In this document: positions 42,405 to 52,300 of the stretch, piece after piece
Position numbering within the stretch: the stretch's first letter is position 1
How the letters are laid out: every line of letters begins with the position of its first letter
NCBI RefSeq assembly: GCF_014639235.1
Contig: NZ_BMFU01000008.1
Coordinates: 1-64,000, forward strand
Source of the DNA: Paenibacillus silvae
GTDB taxonomy: Bacteria; Bacillota; Bacilli; Paenibacillales; Paenibacillaceae
Length of the DNA: 64,000 nucleotides
Direction: 5' to 3'
The notes under the pieces: generated by a model
What the model saw: the letters and a program-made list of their open reading frames with translations, nothing else
Told to the model about the DNA's origin: nothing
The model's database searches: none
Position numbers and translations under genes: made by a program

Positions 42405-43535
42405 TTATTTCAAAATCTTACGAATATACGCCGTCAGAACCTCTGCCGCCCTGCGATGGGATAGCTCACCCGGATGTGTCCTCGCCCCCATAGTCTCTTC
42501 CGTTGTATCCGGAAGCTGCAGGATCGAAACAAGGCGATCCCCGGTTTGCTTGCTATATCCGTCCACGGCACGATAAATAGCTGGAAGCAGGGAGGCCCCA
42601 AGCATGCCATAAGCCCAGACAATATGCGCTTGCGGGTTATTTTTTCGCAGCTTGGTCAGGAACTGCTGCACCGCTTGCTCGAACTTGGCAAGGTCCGCTT
42701 CATGATAGGTTCCATCCTCGTTCAAACGCTGCTTATACACCTGTCCGGTGACAGGATCGGTCCATGCCGGTGACTGGAATGCACCATCATCGTTGCTGCC
42801 CAGATTAACCACAACGACATCTGGCTGCCAGGTGCTGAAATCATGGGGTTCAAGCGCACCAAGCTGCTCGTTCCGTTCTCCGTTCAGCAGGCCGCAGACC
42901 TGTTCATAATACGCAGGTATATTGCCTTGCGGATTGTTATCCCAGCTGCTCAGTACTCCCCAGCCGCTTTGAGAGATCACACGATACTCTGCATTCAAAG
43001 CTTTGGCAGTCATATACGTATAATTGTGCAACGCACTGAACCACATCGGCACCCAGTCTTCCTCCGTCTTCGCACCGATTGCACCCTCGCCTGAAGTAAT
43101 GCTATCGCCAATAAACTCGATTCGATATGGCTTCTCCTCAACAGGCAGCATTACACCATCCGTTCGCACCGCATGAAATTGTAAAAGACAGCCCGGGTCT
43201 GCACTCATCGCTTGTACATCCTTGATGATGCGCACATTTTTCACCGCATCAGGGTTCATACCGCGAAAAATACAGAGCCAGCCTCTGCCTGAGGTTAACA
43301 TCTGCCGACTGACCGGAACACCGTTAACTACAACGCTGATCCAGGGCTCCAGGTGATCATATGCCGACTCGACCTCCACCCATAATTCAGCACCCTGAAC
43401 GTTAAGTTCCACCGCACTTCCCGTCCAGAACAGAGTTACAGGGGTGCGATTAGCCGTTGTTCTGCCATGGATTTTGAGATGAGCAAGGTCTGTTATCGCA
43501 ATGGTCTGTAACTCCTCATTGGTATGCTTAGTCAT
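42405..43535 (-). CDS. SGNH-type carbohydrate esterase (CE2-like)
   Basis: A 376-residue protein without a signal peptide. The N-terminal beta-jelly-roll (about 1-130, 'LKIHGRTTANRTPVTLFWTG') and C-terminal SGNH hydrolase domain match the two-domain CE2 acetylesterases. The nucleophile Ser lies in 'IEFIGDSITSGEGA' (near residue 145), oxyanion residues in 'VVNLGSNDDGAF', and the His in 'RTHPGELSHRRAAE' near the C-terminus. It probably removes acetyl groups from imported oligosaccharides such as xylan or mannan fragments, complementing the xylanase. A single-gene unit. Confidence 0.83.
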   Translation of the reverse strand: MTKHTNEELQTIAITDLAHLKIHGRTTANRTPVTLFWTGSAVELNVQGAELWVEVESAYDHLEPWISVVVNGVPVSRQMLTSGRGWLCIFRGMNPDAVKNVRIIKDVQAMSADPGCLLQFHAVRTDGVMLPVEEKPYRIEFIGDSITSGEGAIGAKTEEDWVPMWFSALHNYTYMTAKALNAEYRVISQSGWGVLSSWDNNPQGNIPAYYEQVCGLLNGERNEQLGALEPHDFSTWQPDVVVVNLGSNDDGAFQSPAWTDPVTGQVYKQRLNEDGTYHEADLAKFEQAVQQFLTKLRKNNPQAHIVWAYGMLGASLLPAIYRAVDGYSKQTGDRLVSILQLPDTTEETMGARTHPGELSHRRAAEVLTAYIRKILK

Positions 43536-43619
43536 ATGTATCCTCCTGTTCTGATTAACACGTTATATCCTCACCGAGCACTACTCCACCTAGACGCTGC
43601 GCCTCGATCCTGACACCCG

Positions 43620-44021
43620 CTATGTCACCCGGAACGGGGCATGCCCTGTCTCCGCATGCAGAAGCTGGGTTGGTTTACGCAAACGCGGGCTGCACCTCAG
43701 CTTGAATACGGCTCGCTTCCTGTCCTGTTCCACGCCCTCCAAAGACACATCAATCCAGAGCGGCACTAGCGGCACATGCCAGCAGAGCAGCTCCACCGCC
43801 TCTTCTACAGTGAAATGACGATGCGCCACATTCTCCGGGGCAAGCACCACCAGCCGCATCATCTCATCTGCTCCATTCAGGGATTTGTCCGGCTCGGGCA
43901 CAGGTTCAATGAGCAGTTGAATGTCTTCATATTGCAGCTGATCCCGCGTTCGAATCTCTTCCAGTGCCTGCAGCAGATTTGTTCGGAAAATCCCTTTATC
44001 CATCCGGGTTATTCGCTCCAT
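43620..44021 (-). CDS. Conserved hypothetical protein, unrecognised
   Basis: A 133-residue soluble protein starting MERITRMDKGIFRTNLLQAL. The middle 'TVEEAVELLCWHVPLVPLWIDVSL' suggests an alpha/beta fold; the end 'VFKLRCSPRLRKPTQLLHAE' is basic. The start follows GGGAGGG; the in-frame ATG seven codons upstream overlaps that site. I cannot assign a family. Confidence 0.65.
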   Translation of the reverse strand: MERITRMDKGIFRTNLLQALEEIRTRDQLQYEDIQLLIEPVPEPDKSLNGADEMMRLVVLAPENVAHRHFTVEEAVELLCWHVPLVPLWIDVSLEGVEQDRKRAVFKLRCSPRLRKPTQLLHAETGHAPFRVT

Positions 44022-44101
44022 AGACAATGCCCTCCCTGGCAATTGATGCGTACGATGTCAGTTCTGATGAATCCATTCTAATATGTATTACGCACAACAG
44101 C

Positions 44102-44177
44102 AAAAATCCCCTGCAAGCAAGCCTTGTCCAAGAGCATTCATTCAGATGCACTCATTCAAGGCTCACCCGGAGGGGAT
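44102..44177 (-). terminator. Terminator of the glutamine-type ABC operon
   Basis: Long two-part stem: outer ATCCCCT/AGGGGAT (44106-44112 / 44171-44177) and inner AGCCTTG/CAAGGCT (44120-44126 / 44157-44163), followed by TTTTTG on the minus strand. Confidence 0.7.
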
Positions 44178-44242
44178 AAATCCTGTGATCTGTTTAAGAA
44201 TCAGCAGACAGCCCTAAGGATCACTGCGTTCATACTGTCCTG

Positions 44243-44965
44243 TTACAGCACCTTGCCCAGAAATGCCTTCGTCCGTTCATGCTGCGTATGTTGAAAAATA
44301 GCCTCCGGCGTGCCTTCCTCGACGATATAACCACCGTCCATGAAAATCACCCGATCTGCCACCTCGCGGGCAAAGCCCATCTCATGTGTTACCACAATCA
44401 TCGTGATTCCCTCATGGGCGAGGTCTTTCATCACCTGCAGCACTTCACCGACCATCTCGGGGTCCAGTGCCGAGGTTGGTTCATCAAATAACATGACACT
44501 CGGGTTCATGGCGAGTGCACGGGCAATCGCTACACGCTGCTGCTGTCCGCCGGACAGCTGCTCAGGATAGGCATCTTTTTTCTGGGACAGACCGACCTTG
44601 CCGAGCAGCTCCATCGCCTTGCTCTCATTCTCGGCTTTGCTCAGCTTGCGGATATGCTTGGGTGCCAGCATGATATTCTCCAGCACCGTCAGATGAGGAA
44701 ACAGGTTGAACTGCTGGAACACCATGCCCACATTGGTGCGCAGCTCGTCAATGTTCGTCTTGGGCGAGGTGACCTCCACTTCGCCAATGGTGATCTTGCC
44801 TGACGTGACTTCCTCCAGCAGGTTGAGGCAGCGCAAGAAGGTGCTTTTGCCAGAGCCCGAAGGGCCGATGACACATACCACCTCCTGCTCCCGGATCGTT
44901 GTGGAGATATCCTTCAGGACTTCATTGGCGCCAAATTGCTTTCTCAGATTCTCTACCGTAATCAT
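44243..44965 (-). CDS. glnQ: Polar amino-acid ABC transporter ATPase (GlnQ-like)
   Basis: A 240-residue ATPase with Walker A 'GPSGSGKSTFLRCLNLLE', Q-loop 'GMVFQQFNLFPHLTV', signature 'LSGGQQQRVAIARAL', Walker B 'VMLFDEPTSALDPEMVGEV' and switch 'VVTHEMGFAREVADRVIFMD'. The length and the 'LRCLNLLE' and 'MGFAREVADR' strings are those of the polar amino-acid (glutamine/arginine/cystine) class. The ATG overlaps the permease stop (ATGA) with AAGGAGG upstream. Last gene of a binding-protein, permease, ATPase operon. Confidence 0.92.
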   Translation of the reverse strand: MITVENLRKQFGANEVLKDISTTIREQEVVCVIGPSGSGKSTFLRCLNLLEEVTSGKITIGEVEVTSPKTNIDELRTNVGMVFQQFNLFPHLTVLENIMLAPKHIRKLSKAENESKAMELLGKVGLSQKKDAYPEQLSGGQQQRVAIARALAMNPSVMLFDEPTSALDPEMVGEVLQVMKDLAHEGITMIVVTHEMGFAREVADRVIFMDGGYIVEEGTPEAIFQHTQHERTKAFLGKVL

Positions 44966-45627
44966 CGGATTGCATACCTCCTTTCGATGAACCGGGAAGC
45001 CCGGGACAGAAGAACAATGATAATCAGATAAAAGATGCCGACAACACCCCAGATTTCAAATGCCCGGAAATTGGAGGAAATAATAATCTCCCCGGTCTGT
45101 GTCAGCTCTGCAATGCCTATGGCCGACAACAGCGATGTGTCCTTAATCGTAATGATGGACTGGTTCACAAACGTAGGAATCATACGCCGGGTTGCCTGCG
45201 GCAGCACCACCAGCCACATCGTCTTGAACCGGCTGAGGCCCAGTGATCTTGCGGCTTCATGCTGGCCTTTGCCTATGGACTCGATACCTGCCCGGAAAAT
45301 CTCCGAGACATAAGCCCCGGCATTCAGACTTACTGCAATGATGCCTGCGGTCATGGCCGGGATTCGCATATCCAGGAACACGGGCAGACCGAAGTAGATG
45401 AAATATACCTGCACCAGAAGAGGTGTGCCGCGGATGATATCCACATAAAGCGAAGCCACCAGCCGCAGCAGCCGATTCAGGGAGGTGCTCATCAGCCCGG
45501 AGATCAGACCGATCACCATGGCAAAGATGAGCGAGATTACAACAATTTTCAACGTAACAACCGTTCCCTCTAACAGAAGAGGCAGTGCGTCCAGTATGAC
45601 TTGCAATGAGGATTCCATCCGTATCAC
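44962..45627 (-). CDS. glnP: Polar amino-acid ABC transporter permease (GlnP-like)
   Basis: A 221-residue permease with about five membrane segments, the HisM/GlnP-type 'IIRGTPLLVQVYFIYFGLP' and the EAA loop 'GIESIGKGQHEAARSLGLSR'. It pairs as a homodimer with the ATPase encoded by the overlapping next gene. The GTG at 45627 lies close to AAGGGAAC; the ATG three codons later (45618) has better spacing and is an equal candidate. The gap to the binding-protein gene is 8 bp. Confidence 0.9.
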   Translation of the reverse strand: MIRMESSLQVILDALPLLLEGTVVTLKIVVISLIFAMVIGLISGLMSTSLNRLLRLVASLYVDIIRGTPLLVQVYFIYFGLPVFLDMRIPAMTAGIIAVSLNAGAYVSEIFRAGIESIGKGQHEAARSLGLSRFKTMWLVVLPQATRRMIPTFVNQSIITIKDTSLLSAIGIAELTQTGEIIISSNFRAFEIWGVVGIFYLIIIVLLSRASRFIERRYAIR

Positions 45628-45635
45628 GTTCCCTT

Positions 45636-46433
45636 CTACTTCGCCGCTGATCCTAAATAAGTTTCGACAATTTTGTCGTATTCGCCGTTTTCCTGTAACT
45701 TCTTCAACCCATCGTTAATTTTTTTCTGCAATGTGGTATCCCCTTTGGCAACGGCAATGCCGTAGAAGTCTCCGTTCAAGCGATCACCGACAATTTTGAG
45801 CTTGGCATTCGGGTCAATCGCAATTTTGTACGAAATTACCGGAAAGTCCTCAAGTGTGGCGTCCGCGTTTTTGTTCGCTACTTCCTGATACATGGACGGA
45901 CTGTCGTCAAAATATTTAATAGTTGCGCCATAGGTTTTGGCATATTCATCCGCAAGGTTGGCGCCAGATGTACCTTTTTTAATCGCAATCGTTTTGCCTT
46001 TCAAATCCTGAGGGCTCTTAATATCGTTGTTATCTTCATTCACAATTAAGGACAGTCCGGCTTGATAATACGGGTCCGAGAAATCGACCACTTTTTTGCG
46101 CTCATCCGTAATGCTGATGCCGGCAATGGCCCCATCCAATTGATTGGCTGTAATGGCCGGGATGATGCCCTTGAAATCCATCGGTTTGATCTCGACTTCA
46201 AAGCCTTCCTCTTTCGCAATTGCGTTCATGAGGTCAATGTCGATCCCTACATATTTTCCGTCCTTCTGAAACTCAAACGGGGGATATGTCGCATCGGTAC
46301 CAAACGTATATTTCTCTACGGCCGATCCGCTTGCAGACTGGGCTTTACCGTCCTCACCCGATTTTGCTGCGCCGCAAGCACTTAGTGCCAATGCAAGAAA
46401 TGCTGCCATTACGATAGATGCTGCCTTTTTCAT
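45636..46433 (-). CDS. glnH: Glutamine-type amino-acid-binding lipoprotein (GlnH-like)
   Basis: A 265-residue solute-binding lipoprotein: MKKAASIVMAAFLALALSAC with the lipobox 'LSAC', then the SBP family 3 domain. It shows 'YTFGTDATYPPFEFQKDG', 'VGIDIDLMNAIAKEEGF', 'LDGAIAGISITDERKKVVDF' and 'DLKGKTIAIKKGTSGANLAD'. The Arg of 'DERK' and the downstream Asp bind the amino-acid alpha groups. Glutamine is the best guess because GlnK/GlnL-like regulators lie just upstream on the same strand. The start at 46433 follows AAAGGGG; the upstream ATG would push the signal peptide inside. Confidence 0.87.
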   Translation of the reverse strand: MKKAASIVMAAFLALALSACGAAKSGEDGKAQSASGSAVEKYTFGTDATYPPFEFQKDGKYVGIDIDLMNAIAKEEGFEVEIKPMDFKGIIPAITANQLDGAIAGISITDERKKVVDFSDPYYQAGLSLIVNEDNNDIKSPQDLKGKTIAIKKGTSGANLADEYAKTYGATIKYFDDSPSMYQEVANKNADATLEDFPVISYKIAIDPNAKLKIVGDRLNGDFYGIAVAKGDTTLQKKINDGLKKLQENGEYDKIVETYLGSAAK

Positions 46434-46759
46434 GGAAAAACCCCTTTTCCGAATGTAATTGGGATCGACCGAATCGATCATTTGTATTTATGTACGTATT
46501 GTATTTCTACACCTACGAAAACTTACGCAATCCTACATAAAATATCTACAAACTATGTTAATTAAATTAACACAATGGTGTTTTTAGATAAAAATATGCA
46601 CTATATCGTGAAAATTAGCATAGGTAAAACAATTTAATGTAATTTTATATAACACAAAAAAAGAATTCCCGAAAATACTGTTCGAGAATTCCCTTTTGTG
46701 ATCGTTTTATGCTCCTTATCTTACTCTCTCTTGGTTGTCCTACTCAGGTTACCCGCATT
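46434..46759. other. Intergenic region glnL-like / glnH-like
   Basis: About 325 bp of very AT-rich DNA. It contains the regulator terminator (46656-46691) and must hold the transporter promoter, probably near 46500-46600. A short inverted repeat GTTAATTAAATTAAC (46558-46572) is a candidate site for the GlnL-like regulator. No riboswitch fold was recognised. Confidence 0.4.
46656..46691 (-). terminator. Terminator of the GlnK/GlnL-like operon
   Basis: Stem GAATTCCCGAA (46663-46673) / TTCGAGAATTC (46681-46691, one mismatch) followed on the minus strand by TTTTTTTG. Confidence 0.8.
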
Positions 46760-47653
46760 TCAACCGTTCATTTTCTCTACGATTTCCATGTAAAATACCT
46801 GCAGGAACTTCTTAATGTTCACCTTGCTCTTGTCCGCTGCCTGCTCTTCTTCCATAGCCCTCATCTTCATGCGTACATCCTGAAAATCAAAATATAGCGG
46901 CGCATAATGCTCGAATTTAGGATTACTGTAATCTGTCAGTCCAATAGAAGCCATATTCGTCAGTGCCGTCAGAACCGTCCTGCGAATGCGCTGCTCCATC
47001 GCCTTGCATTCCTTCTCCACATCCTTGGCAGTCGGCTTGTACGCCCGGGCCACCGCTTCATAGGTTTCCTTCAGTGGCGGCAGCTCCGAAGCTTGCCTTT
47101 GCTCAATCGCATATTCCATCAAGGCCACTATATCTTTACTTCCACTCTCACCGATAATTCCGAGGTCCATCAGTATGCTGCGCGCTACCTCTCGTACGGT
47201 TCGGGTCTTCGCAGGAGCTGGAGCCTCGACCAGATTCAACCGGGCCATGGACTGTTTGACTTCCTGCACGTATCGTTCATACTTCCACTGCTCGTTCACC
47301 TTGTTCAGCACATGCTCTACTTCCACTCGATTGATGGGTTTATGAATGAAAAATTCGATCCCTTTCTGGTAGGCAGCCCCGACCATCTCTTTGTTTTCCA
47401 CCTGGGAGATCATAATGAATTTGCCGCTATACCCGCTCTGCTTCAGCTTCGACACGGTTTCAATCCCGTCCTGATCAGGCATCAGCAGATCAATCAGCAC
47501 AACATCCGGCTTGCGATCCATAACGATACGCTGTCCCTCCAGTCCGCCCTCAGCCATGCCGGCAAGCTCCCCGAATCCACAGGAATCAATGATATCCTGC
47601 AGCATGCTGCGACTCACCACATCATCATCCACGATTACGATCGAAAGTGTCAT
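46760..47653 (-). CDS. glnL: Response regulator of the GlnL (YcbB) type
   Basis: A 297-residue regulator. The N-terminal receiver has 'SIVIVDDDVVSRSML', phospho-acceptor Asp in 'DVVLIDLLMPDQDG', Thr/Ser in 'FIMISQVEN' and Lys in 'FFIHKPIN'. The C-terminal half ('LMDLGIIGESGSKDIVALME' through 'INIKKFLQVFYMEIV'-like end) is the YcbB domain, a DNA-binding region special to glutamine-responsive GlnL. In Bacillus, GlnK-GlnL switches on glutaminase and glutamine uptake. The start at the second Met (47653) follows AAGGAGG with nine-base spacing. Its gene overlaps the kinase gene by 29 bp. Confidence 0.83.
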   Translation of the reverse strand: MTLSIVIVDDDVVSRSMLQDIIDSCGFGELAGMAEGGLEGQRIVMDRKPDVVLIDLLMPDQDGIETVSKLKQSGYSGKFIMISQVENKEMVGAAYQKGIEFFIHKPINRVEVEHVLNKVNEQWKYERYVQEVKQSMARLNLVEAPAPAKTRTVREVARSILMDLGIIGESGSKDIVALMEYAIEQRQASELPPLKETYEAVARAYKPTAKDVEKECKAMEQRIRRTVLTALTNMASIGLTDYSNPKFEHYAPLYFDFQDVRMKMRAMEEEQAADKSKVNIKKFLQVFYMEIVEKMNG

Positions 47654-48941
47654 CGGCATCGGCCTCCTTCATTAGATTGACTCCGGGAATCATGACGCTG
47701 AATGTTGTCCCTTGCCCACCCGGAGCGGACTCCACCAGAATTCGTCCTTCCAGAGATTGAACGATATCACGTACATGCGACAGGCCAATCCCTGTGGCAG
47801 CAATGCCAACTTCATCAAACTTGGTCGTATAACCAGGCTCAAAAATCACCCCGCGCTTCGCCTCAGGTATGCCTTTTCCCGAATCAGTCACCACAAAATG
47901 CACTTCCGAGCCCTGTTCAAACACCCGTACCTGAATCAGACCCTCCTGCTCTATGGCCTCAACTGCATTAGCCAGCAGGTTATTCAGCACTGTGAGCAGT
48001 GGAATGTAATACGGCGATTCTCCTTCATACTGCTGTTCAATCTCAAACTTCACCTGCTTGTGCAGCATCTCGCTGTACTTCCGATTCGCCTTTCCTGCAA
48101 AATTCAGCACTTCCGACAGGCTCATATTCACGGTCTTCTCATTGTCATAGAGCTTCAGCAGTCCCGCCAGAATACGCTGGGAATCCTTCTTCACCTCATG
48201 AATCTGCTGTGCGATGCCCAGTGTACGCTGACTGTATTCGTTCATGTCCCGCTCCCGCAGATCACGATACAGCTCATAGCTGTTGGCCGTAATGCCTTCA
48301 ATCGTGTCCATCGCTTTTTTCAGGTAGAACACCTCGCCGTACAACCCTGAATTCACACTCAGCATCTGCTCCATACGTTTCTCCTGCTCGGCATGCAAAA
48401 GCCTGATCTGCCTTACGGCAAAGCTGTTGTACAGCCCAATCACAAAGTAACTTCGCAGCCCGCCCACAACAAACAGATACAGCCATTCACGCATATAAAA
48501 TATATTGCTCCCACTCAGCACACCCCGCACAAATAACTCCACCAGATTCGAGGAAAAATCCAGTCCGGTGATGATGCCTCCCAGCAGGAGCGGAGGAATC
48601 CCATGGAATCGGTGCTTGAGCCTGCTCAGCCCATAAGCAAATACCACATAATACAAGCCTGCTCCCAGATTATCCCGCATGCTCTCCAGCAATGATACAG
48701 TATGCACATGATGAATCAGATCAGCAGACTGAAACGCAAAGCTTGCCAGACCCGTCAGAATCCCTGTTTTGATATAAGACAAGTGGGGCATAATCATCAG
48801 CAAAAACAAAAAAATACTGACCCCGAGTCCGATCCGGAAATAATCCTCCCGAAAGGGATTAATCTTGAACTGCGCTCCTACAGCGGTAGCCAAAGCAACA
48901 GCTGCCATCTGCACATTTTCATTTTTGACCCAATTACGCAT
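47625..48941 (-). CDS. glnK: Sensor histidine kinase of the GlnK (YcbA) type
   Basis: A 438-residue kinase. The N-terminal 200 residues contain about six membrane segments. A cytoplasmic helix carries the phospho-His in 'IAQQIHEVKKDSQRILAGLL', then an ATPase domain with N box 'LNNLLANAVEAIEQEG', G1 'VTDSGKGIPEAKRGVIFEPG' and G2 'ATGIGLSHV'. The short N-box-near kinase core resembles the SpoOB/citrate-sensor group used by GlnK. The ATG at 48941 lies six bases from AGGTGGAG; the GTG at 48953 is within that site. It is coupled by overlap to the GlnL-like regulator, and a MITE lies in its upstream region. Confidence 0.82.
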   Translation of the reverse strand: MRNWVKNENVQMAAVALATAVGAQFKINPFREDYFRIGLGVSIFLFLLMIMPHLSYIKTGILTGLASFAFQSADLIHHVHTVSLLESMRDNLGAGLYYVVFAYGLSRLKHRFHGIPPLLLGGIITGLDFSSNLVELFVRGVLSGSNIFYMREWLYLFVVGGLRSYFVIGLYNSFAVRQIRLLHAEQEKRMEQMLSVNSGLYGEVFYLKKAMDTIEGITANSYELYRDLRERDMNEYSQRTLGIAQQIHEVKKDSQRILAGLLKLYDNEKTVNMSLSEVLNFAGKANRKYSEMLHKQVKFEIEQQYEGESPYYIPLLTVLNNLLANAVEAIEQEGLIQVRVFEQGSEVHFVVTDSGKGIPEAKRGVIFEPGYTTKFDEVGIAATGIGLSHVRDIVQSLEGRILVESAPGGQGTTFSVMIPGVNLMKEADADDTFDRNRG

Positions 48942-49066
48942 CGTCTTCTCCACCTACTATTACAGCGTTTCATAACGCACACCACCGAAACCGCGCTTCT
49001 GATGTTAAATATACTAACATATGAAAGAGGCATTAGAAATGATTAAAATCCAGGAAATCTGTTATT

Positions 49067-49258
49067 TAAGTGAGTTGAACTAAAAGTTTTACACAAACCA
49101 CTCCGATGACAAAACAACCTTCCAATCACTGTTATCCCCAGATTTTTTTCGATTTCCTTTTTCTAAAAGGGAAAATCCGGTGATAAAGGTGACCGCTTCG
49201 CTTTTTCAGGTTTTTTCTGTCCTCTCCGTTCACGTGTAAATGAATAGTTCAGCTTATA
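49067..49258 (+). mobile_element. MITE-like palindromic element, copy C
   Basis: About 192 bp, in the same orientation as copy A and about 90% identical by eye. The left end is GTGAGTTGAACTAAAAG..TTTTACAC and the right end GTGTAAATGAATAGTTCAGC. The block TTTTTCAGGTTTTTTCTGTC and the following CTCTCCGTTCACGTGTAAAT are unchanged from copy A. No ORF is present. Confidence 0.75.
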
Positions 49259-49275
49259 TAACACTCAGACAGCAC

Positions 49276-49307
49276 AAAAAGGCTGGAAGTTTGACCTTCA
49301 ACAGCCT
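49276..49307 (-). terminator. Terminator of the hybrid-kinase operon
   Basis: Stem AGGCTG (49280-49285) / CAGCCT (49302-49307) with further AAG/CTT pairing inside, followed on the minus strand by TTTTTG. Confidence 0.75.
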
Positions 49308-49366
49308 GTGCCTTCGGTATGTCATGTCCTCAGGTTATCCGTATAATCGCTTGAACATACACCGAG

Positions 49367-52300
49367 CTAATTCACTTCCCCGTCTGGGATATCAAAGGAA
49401 ACCATCGTACCCTCACCCAGCTCACTAACAATGGTTAATCCGCAACCATAGCGTTGAAGCAATCTGCGGTTTGTATTGGGGATGCCGATCCCGCCTTTGC
49501 TGTTCCACGAAGCTCCCTTCAGGGCAGCGACCTGCTCAGGCGACATGCCTTTGCCGTTATCCTTGACCTCAATCCGGGTGTAACCCTGTCCCCGGCTGAT
49601 GGTCAAACAGATCGTTCCCCCGGCATGACGGCTTAACAAACCATGTTTGACTGCATTCTCCACCAGCGGCTGAATAGACAGAGGAGGCAAGCGCAGCTGG
49701 AGATCAGGCTCGATATCCAGAATGACAGACAGCCGATCTTCAAAACGGGTTTTCTCAATAAACAGGTATGCCTCCACAAGCTCCAGCTCGTAAGACAAAT
49801 TCACCAGCTCCCCGGTATTCAGGTAGTTAAAGCTGATGCGTAGGTAAGAGGAGAAGGCTTCACCAAGCTTGCGCATATGCTCTGTATCTATATCACTAAG
49901 CACCATCAGTGAATTCAGCGTATTAAACAGAAAATGAGGCTGAATCTGCGCCTGCAAATAGGCCGCTTCCATACGCAGCCGATCCTGAATAGACTTGTTC
50001 AGCATCGTCAAAGCACGTATGCGATACTTGAGCTCCACCGCATCCACTGGCTTCGTAATATAATCATTGGCCCCCGACGCAAACCCGGTATATATGTCCG
50101 GCGGCTGACTTCGAGCCGTGAGCAGCAGCACGGGAAGCTCTGACATGGAATATTGCTCCCGCACCTTCCGAGTCAACTCGTATCCTGACATGTAAGGCAT
50201 CATTACATCGGTAATCAATAAATCCCACTGACGTGTATTTAATAATTCAAGTGCTTCCTGCCCTGAACGAGCGGTGGTGATCAGGCAGGGCTCATTCGAA
50301 AGAATGCTGACCAGCACCTCCAGGTTAACCGGATCATCATCCACAGCGAGAATAAATGACTTGCCTTCCGGCAAAAGAGATGGCACATCCTCCGCAGCCG
50401 CGAATTCTGTGCGTTCTGAAGCAGCATGCTGTAATAAAAATGCGTTCAACGTCTCCTCTGTCATGTCGGCAGTATCTTGATCCCACCCGTTAGAATACTG
50501 TGATCCCAGCTGAGACGCAGCCTCAGGTGCAGCTGACTGAGCCAGCGGCAGATCAAAGCTGAACACTGAGCCTTCACCTGGCACAGAACGAATGGACAGT
50601 GAGCCGCCATGCAGCTCAACAAGCTGTTTGCAGATATTTAATCCGAGCCCGATGCCTTGACTATCCCGTTCATCATAAGAGCCCTGTTCATAGGGAAGGA
50701 AAATCCGTTCTTGCGTTGCCGCGTCCATGCCTGTACCTGTATCAGCAACATGAATGAGCGCATGACCATCACGAAGCTCGGCACTTACCGTAATGGTACC
50801 TTCGTCGGTATGTTTGAGCGCGTTATGCAGCAGATTATACATAATCTGTACAAGCCGTTTCTCATCCGCCAACACTTGAGGAAAGCTATCCTCAATATGC
50901 ATCTGAAGCTGCACCTGTTTTCGTTCAACCATGTATTCCAGCATCGTCATGATGCCAGGTACAGCAGATTGTACAGATACAGCAGAGCACTGCAGTGTAA
51001 TACGATGCTCCTTCAACCTAACAACATCCAGCAGATCGCCAAGCAGATGAGACATCCGCCGCCCAATGGTTATCAGCAGCTCCATGTCCTCGAGACTGCG
51101 AGCATCCAGTGTATTCTTCTCCCGGTTAACGACATTATGAGCAATGTTAATGATTCCGTGCAGCGGTGTTCGCAGTTCATGAGACGTGTTCGCCAGAAAC
51201 TGATCTTTGATCTTGTCTCCCTTCTTCAGCTCCTGGTTCAGCTCCATATTCTCGCGTGCATTTCTGAAATATTTCTTGAACCAATAAGCTGAAAACCCCG
51301 TAATCGCAAACACGATATCGATGGGGTAATACACGGTTGTGCCGTTCGCTGAATCCTCCATAAAGCTCCAGAACAGATTGGAAATAATGCCACCTGCCGT
51401 TAGAAACAGGAAAATGATATCTCGATCCTCCTGCTTGCGGAAAATCATTGAACCGATAATATAAAGCAGCCACAGCCCGGTCACCAGGAAGAAAATGCTA
51501 ATCATCTTGTAGTGAAGCATCATGTACAATATGTGGATCGGGATTGCAGAAATAACAATAATATAAGCACTAAGGACTGCTCCATACCACTGGAGCCATC
51601 GATGATTCCCCTTTATTCCGGCCAGCCTTTGAAACAGCAGTACGATACAGGCATTTTGCAGCAGTAAACAGATGAGCCGAATTTTGATCCCCCAGGTATA
51701 GTTGATCGGGAACCAGAGCATTAACACGTTGTCATGACCAGCTATTACTCCGATGCCAACAGATAAGGTCAGTATGCCAGCAACCAATAAGGAGCGCTCT
51801 TGCGGGTTAAAGGAATACAAGATGAAAGCATACATGCCATGCAGCAGCAGTACCAGAAAGATGGCCAATTGAAAACCGATGGAGTACCAATGAACATAAT
51901 CAACCGCATCTTGAGAACCAAACCGGATTGACTTCGTGATGCCACCATTGTATGGACTATCATAATTAGCCACACGAACAAGCACTTCAATAACTGTCGT
52001 GCCCTCCTGATCAAAAACCGGCGTAAACGGGATATTATGTGGCACATAGTTGTGTGAATCTGCCGACACTTTACCTCTAACGGAAACCGTCTCTCCGTTG
52101 AGTTCAATTTCGGATGAACTGCTGATGCTTTTGAACCAGAAGGCTACCGGTTCCTGAAGCGGATCGATCAGAATACGTAATCGGTATGTAGCATAACCGA
52201 GTGAATCTCCCCCGTCTGGTTGGAGTACATCCCTCCAATCACCAGGCACCTGCACGATGCTGGCTTTTGCCTTCTCATCCTGATCTGCAAACTGCTGGCT

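Larger units (their letters stand above)
48942..49366. other. Intergenic region upstream of glnK-like gene, holding MITE copy C and a terminator
   Basis: About 425 bp between two same-strand operons. It contains the terminator of the hybrid-kinase gene (49276-49307) and MITE copy C (49067-49258). Only about 125 bp remain between the element and the kinase start for a promoter. Confidence 0.5.

Noticed and set aside
46434..46660. Riboswitch or T-box upstream of the amino-acid transporter
   Set aside because: The region is AT-rich without a conserved-looking stem set or a terminator/antiterminator pair before the gene; the only strong hairpin belongs to the upstream operon.
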